9,059 bases of DNA from an uncultured Solobacterium sp. (GTDB lineage: Bacteria > Bacillota_I > Bacilli_A > Erysipelotrichales > Erysipelotrichaceae). The position numbers and the translations under genes are program-made. The stretch is taken from assembly GCA_905235315.1 (NCBI GenBank), contig CAJOLG010000059.1, positions 1 through 9,059 of the forward strand. The letters run 5' to 3'. The notes beneath the pieces are model-generated. The model was not told the origin of the DNA and searched no databases. It was given only the letters and a program-made list of their open reading frames with translations. Shown here in pieces: positions 6,614 through 9,059 of this stretch; positions within the stretch are counted from its first letter, which is position 1, and each line of letters starts with the position of its first letter.

Positions 6614-6661
6614 AAAACAGGACCTGAAGCACTGCAGGCATGCGCAGTGCTTTCTGTTTTT
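6614..6661 (+). terminator. Intrinsic terminator after recA
   Basis: AAGCACTGC (6627-6635) pairs perfectly with GCAGTGCTT (6644-6652) around an eight-base loop. An outer helix AAAACAG (6614-6620) with CTGTTTT (6654-6660) can extend it, and the 3' side is T-rich (TTTCTGTTTTTAT). It separates pgsA-recA from rny-ymdB. Confidence 0.85.
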
Positions 6662-6678
6662 ATGACGGCCTGTTTCGG

Positions 6679-6708
6679 TTGTGAAAAGACAAGTTTTCAG
6701 TATATAAT
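6679..6708 (+). promoter_or_regulatory. Sigma-A-type promoter for rny-ymdB
   Basis: TTGTGA (6679-6684), an 18-base spacer, then a perfect TATAAT (6703-6708). Transcription would begin near 6715, giving a leader of about 48 bases. The first bases of that leader, GGGA (6716-6719) and TCCC (6724-6727), form a four-pair hairpin at the very 5' end. Confidence 0.7.
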
Positions 6709-6762
6709 ACACGATGGGAGAATTCCCGGAACAATATAAACAGTCGAATGGAGGTATAGGAT

Positions 6763-8316
6763 ATGAATGGTCTTTTGATCTCCATTCTTGCTGGGATTGT
6801 CGGCATTGCGATCGGAATCGCCATTATGACGGTTATGAGCCGGACCGGCCTCGACAAAGCGAAAAATGAGGCACAGTCTATTCTCGATGAAGCGAACGCA
6901 AAAGCGGAAAATATTGTCCGTCAGGCAAATCTCGACGGGAAACAGCAGGCGTTTGAACTGAAACAGCAGGCTGAAAAGGAACTTAAAAGTCAGAGAGACC
7001 GGCTTCAGACACAGGAAAACAAGCTGGTTCGCCGTGAGGACAATATCGGTTTCCGTGAGGAAAGCCTTACTGCGAAAGAGAAAAAACTTGATGAAAAGAC
7101 AAAACTCGCAGATGAAAAGCTCACACATCTCAGTAAGATGGAGGATGAACTGAAGCAGCGGATTGACAGTCAGATTGAGGTGCTTGAAAAAGCGGCCGGG
7201 CTGTCGCGTGAGGAAGCCAAATCGGAACTCATGGACGCTGTCGAAAAGAAATGTGAAAAGGATATCGCGGCTTACCTGCACGAACAGGATGAAATTGCGC
7301 AGGAGAAAGCTGCGGACAACGCCCGGAATATCATCGCAACCGCAATCCAGCGCTACTCGCAGGAAGAGACGATCGACCGTACGGTTTCTGTCGTTGCACT
7401 TCCGAACGAGGATATGAAGGGCCGGATCATCGGCCGGGAAGGCCGCAATATCAAGGCGATCGAACAGGCTACGGGTGTTGACCTGATTATTGACGATACA
7501 CCGGATGTCATTACCGTATCCTGCTTTGACCCGATTCGCAGGGAAATTGCCCGTCAGTCACTGGAACAGCTGATGAAAGACGGCCGCATTCAGCCGGGAA
7601 GAATCGAAGAAGTAGTAAACAAGGTTACGCGGGAACTGGACGACTCGATTGCCAAAATCGGGGATGAAGCAGTGTTCAAACTCGGTATCAACCGTCTGAA
7701 CCGTGAGCTCACAAAGCTCGTCGGAAGACTGCGGTACCGGTACAGCTATGGCCAGAATGTTCTCGAGCATTCGGTTGAAGTAGCCACCTTTGCCGGAATT
7801 ATGGCAGCGGAGCTCGGCCTGAACCAGCAGCTTGCCAAGCGTGCGGGTCTGCTTCATGACATCGGAAAAGCGATCGACTTCGAGCAGGAGGGATCCCATG
7901 TGGAACTCGGCGCGAAGGTAGCCAAGAAATACGGCGAAAACAACATTGTTGTGAATGCGATCGAAAGTCACCACGGGGATAAACCTGCGGATGATATTAT
8001 TGCGGTTCTGGTTGCGGCTGCCGATACGCTCAGTGCAGCCCGTCCGGGTGCGCGGTATGAGTCGATGGAAAATTATATCGAACGTCTGGAGCAGCTTGAA
8101 AAGATTGCGACAAGCTTCGATGGAGTTGAGAAGGCATTCGCGATTCAGGCCGGACGCGAAATCCGCGTGATGGTACAGCCGGAAAAGATCAACGATGAGA
8201 CCATGGTGAAGGTTGCGCATGATCTGAAAGACCGGATCGAGAATGAAATGACGTATCCGGGCCAGATCAAGGTCACCCTGATCCGTGAAGTCCGCGTTCA
8301 GGAACTTGCCCAGTAG
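6763..8316 (+). CDS. rny: Ribonuclease Y
   Basis: Membrane-anchored endoribonuclease that starts mRNA decay and processing in many Firmicutes. The 517-residue product is nearly the length of B. subtilis RNase Y (520). Order: one N-terminal membrane segment (about 4-25); a long charged coiled coil (about 30-200) rich in Lys, Glu and Gln; a KH RNA-binding domain with IIGREGRN (222-229); and an HD hydrolase domain with the metal-binding His365-Asp366 in LLHDIGKA, plus His336, His403/404 and Asp421. The C-terminal part (about 450-517) is the usual conserved tail. The ATG at 6763 has GGAGG at 6750-6754 with an eight-base gap. ymdB follows after three bases, the same neighbour as in Bacillus, so they form an operon. 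Confidence 0.97.
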   Translation: MNGLLISILAGIVGIAIGIAIMTVMSRTGLDKAKNEAQSILDEANAKAENIVRQANLDGKQQAFELKQQAEKELKSQRDRLQTQENKLVRREDNIGFREESLTAKEKKLDEKTKLADEKLTHLSKMEDELKQRIDSQIEVLEKAAGLSREEAKSELMDAVEKKCEKDIAAYLHEQDEIAQEKAADNARNIIATAIQRYSQEETIDRTVSVVALPNEDMKGRIIGREGRNIKAIEQATGVDLIIDDTPDVITVSCFDPIRREIARQSLEQLMKDGRIQPGRIEEVVNKVTRELDDSIAKIGDEAVFKLGINRLNRELTKLVGRLRYRYSYGQNVLEHSVEVATFAGIMAAELGLNQQLAKRAGLLHDIGKAIDFEQEGSHVELGAKVAKKYGENNIVVNAIESHHGDKPADDIIAVLVAAADTLSAARPGARYESMENYIERLEQLEKIATSFDGVEKAFAIQAGREIRVMVQPEKINDETMVKVAHDLKDRIENEMTYPGQIKVTLIREVRVQELAQ

Positions 8317-8319
8317 CCT

Positions 8320-9059
8320 ATGAACATTCTTTTCCTCGGTGATGTGGTAGGCAGGGCCGGAAGGACTGCGGTGTGCAGCCGGCTTGCCGGACTGAAACGT
8401 GAATATGAAGCTGATTTTACAGTCATCAACGGGGAAAACGCGGCACACGGAAAAGGGATCACTCCCGCAATCTACCGGGAGCTGGTAAATGCCGGAGCCG
8501 ATGTCATTACTCTTGGGAATCATGCATTTTCAAAATCCGAAATCACAGCGAAATTCCATGAATGCCCGAATCTGATCCGGCCGGCGAATATGGAGCCGGA
8601 ATCTGTCGGGCACAGCTGGGTCATTCAGAACTGCGGCGGAAAACGCATTGCGGTAGTCAATATTCTCGGCGGCGTGTTCATGCAGGAAGCTGTCGGGGAA
8701 TCCTATCCCGTCATGGAACGGATTCTGAATGAGATCGATGCCGATATCATTCTTGCTGATCTGCATGCGGAGGCGACGGGGGAAAAGGAACTGTTCTGGT
8801 TCCTTTACCGCAGCCGGCTGGCCGCAGTGATCGGAACCCATACGCATGTACAGACCGCGGACGAGCGTGTCAGTGAGGGATGTGCATATATCAGCGATGT
8901 CGGAATGTGCGGATCCTATGATTCTGTGCTCGGGCGGGATTACGAAGAACTGATTGCCCGCCGCAATGGGATTCAGACACGCTATACGCCTGCGGAAACT
9001 CCTGCCGTCATCTGCGGTGTGCTGATTGAGATCGATGATTCCACCAACCGGGCAGTGGG
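8320..9059 (+). CDS. ymdB: YmdB-family metallophosphoesterase, 3' end cut by window
   Basis: Calcineurin-like phosphoesterase; the B. subtilis homologue has been reported to hydrolyse 2',3'-cyclic nucleotides or cAMP and to influence biofilm and sporulation decisions. 246 residues are visible; about 20 C-terminal residues are probably missing. The metal-binding residues of the family are all seen: Asp8 in FLGDVVG, Glu39-Asn40 in NGENAAHGKG, Asn67-His68 in LGNHAF, His149 in DLHAEAT, and His174 and His176 in GTHTHVQTAD. The ISDVGMCG segment (191-198) is also typical. It begins three bases after the rny stop. No good Shine-Dalgarno sequence lies at proper distance; the nearest is AGGA about 15 bases upstream, inside rny. 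Translation therefore probably depends on ribosomes finishing rny. The cellular role in this organism is not shown by the sequence. Confidence 0.93.
   Translation, partial: MNILFLGDVVGRAGRTAVCSRLAGLKREYEADFTVINGENAAHGKGITPAIYRELVNAGADVITLGNHAFSKSEITAKFHECPNLIRPANMEPESVGHSWVIQNCGGKRIAVVNILGGVFMQEAVGESYPVMERILNEIDADIILADLHAEATGEKELFWFLYRSRLAAVIGTHTHVQTADERVSEGCAYISDVGMCGSYDSVLGRDYEELIARRNGIQTRYTPAETPAVICGVLIEIDDSTNRAV

Noticed and set aside
5916..6641. A 241-codon minus-strand frame opposite recA
   Set aside because: Antisense shadow of recA; no family features, and it runs through the recA terminator.
7558..8523. A 321-codon minus-strand frame opposite rny and ymdB
   Set aside because: Spans two well-supported genes in antisense and has no recognisable motif.
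1..9059. Mobile element, CRISPR array, phage or defence system
   Set aside because: Every long stretch is assigned to a conserved housekeeping gene; no transposase, integrase, regularly spaced repeats or foreign-looking gene was found.

Overview
The window looks like ordinary core chromosome from a low-G+C-lineage Gram-positive bacterium (Firmicutes/Bacillota, Bacilli-like) whose own base composition is moderate. The evidence is an RNase P RNA with Bacillus-type (type B) features, a RecU resolvase, a GpsB protein and an RNase Y/YmdB pair. Erysipelotrichia is my best guess, but this is an inference: no rRNA is present and no database search was possible. No mobile element, phage gene, CRISPR array, tRNA or clear sign of horizontal transfer was seen, and I did not find a candidate for a new defence or metabolic system.

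Left part (1-3927): the 3' portion of nth (endonuclease III, + strand) converges on a two-gene minus-strand operon, recU followed by ponA (class A penicillin-binding protein 1). A hairpin between the two facing stop codons probably serves as terminator for both strands. recU and ponA overlap by four bases (ATGA) and read from a promoter with a perfect TATAAT.

Middle (3928-4883): a 146-bp divergent intergenic region carries the recU promoter and a candidate gpsB promoter overlapped by a TTCACA...TGTGAA dyad. gpsB is followed, with no spacer at all, by rnpB (RNase P RNA), which ends at a clear intrinsic terminator.

Right part (4884-9059): pgsA (phosphatidylglycerophosphate synthase), recA, rny (RNase Y) and ymdB (metallophosphoesterase, cut by the window end) all lie on the + strand. 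An intrinsic terminator after recA and a good sigma-A promoter split this into pgsA-recA and rny-ymdB transcription units.

The genes share cell-growth and housekeeping roles. PBP1 builds peptidoglycan and GpsB is its known regulator in Bacillus. PgsA makes anionic membrane lipid. Nth, RecU and RecA repair or recombine DNA. RNase P and RNase Y mature and degrade RNA. The layout joins two gene groups that, from memory of Bacillus subtilis, lie far apart there: nth/ponA/recU with gpsB/rnpB, and pgsA/recA/rny/ymdB. The most useful leads are the gpsB-rnpB junction, the PBP1-GpsB pair, the dyad at the gpsB promoter, and the lack of a visible LexA box in front of recA.
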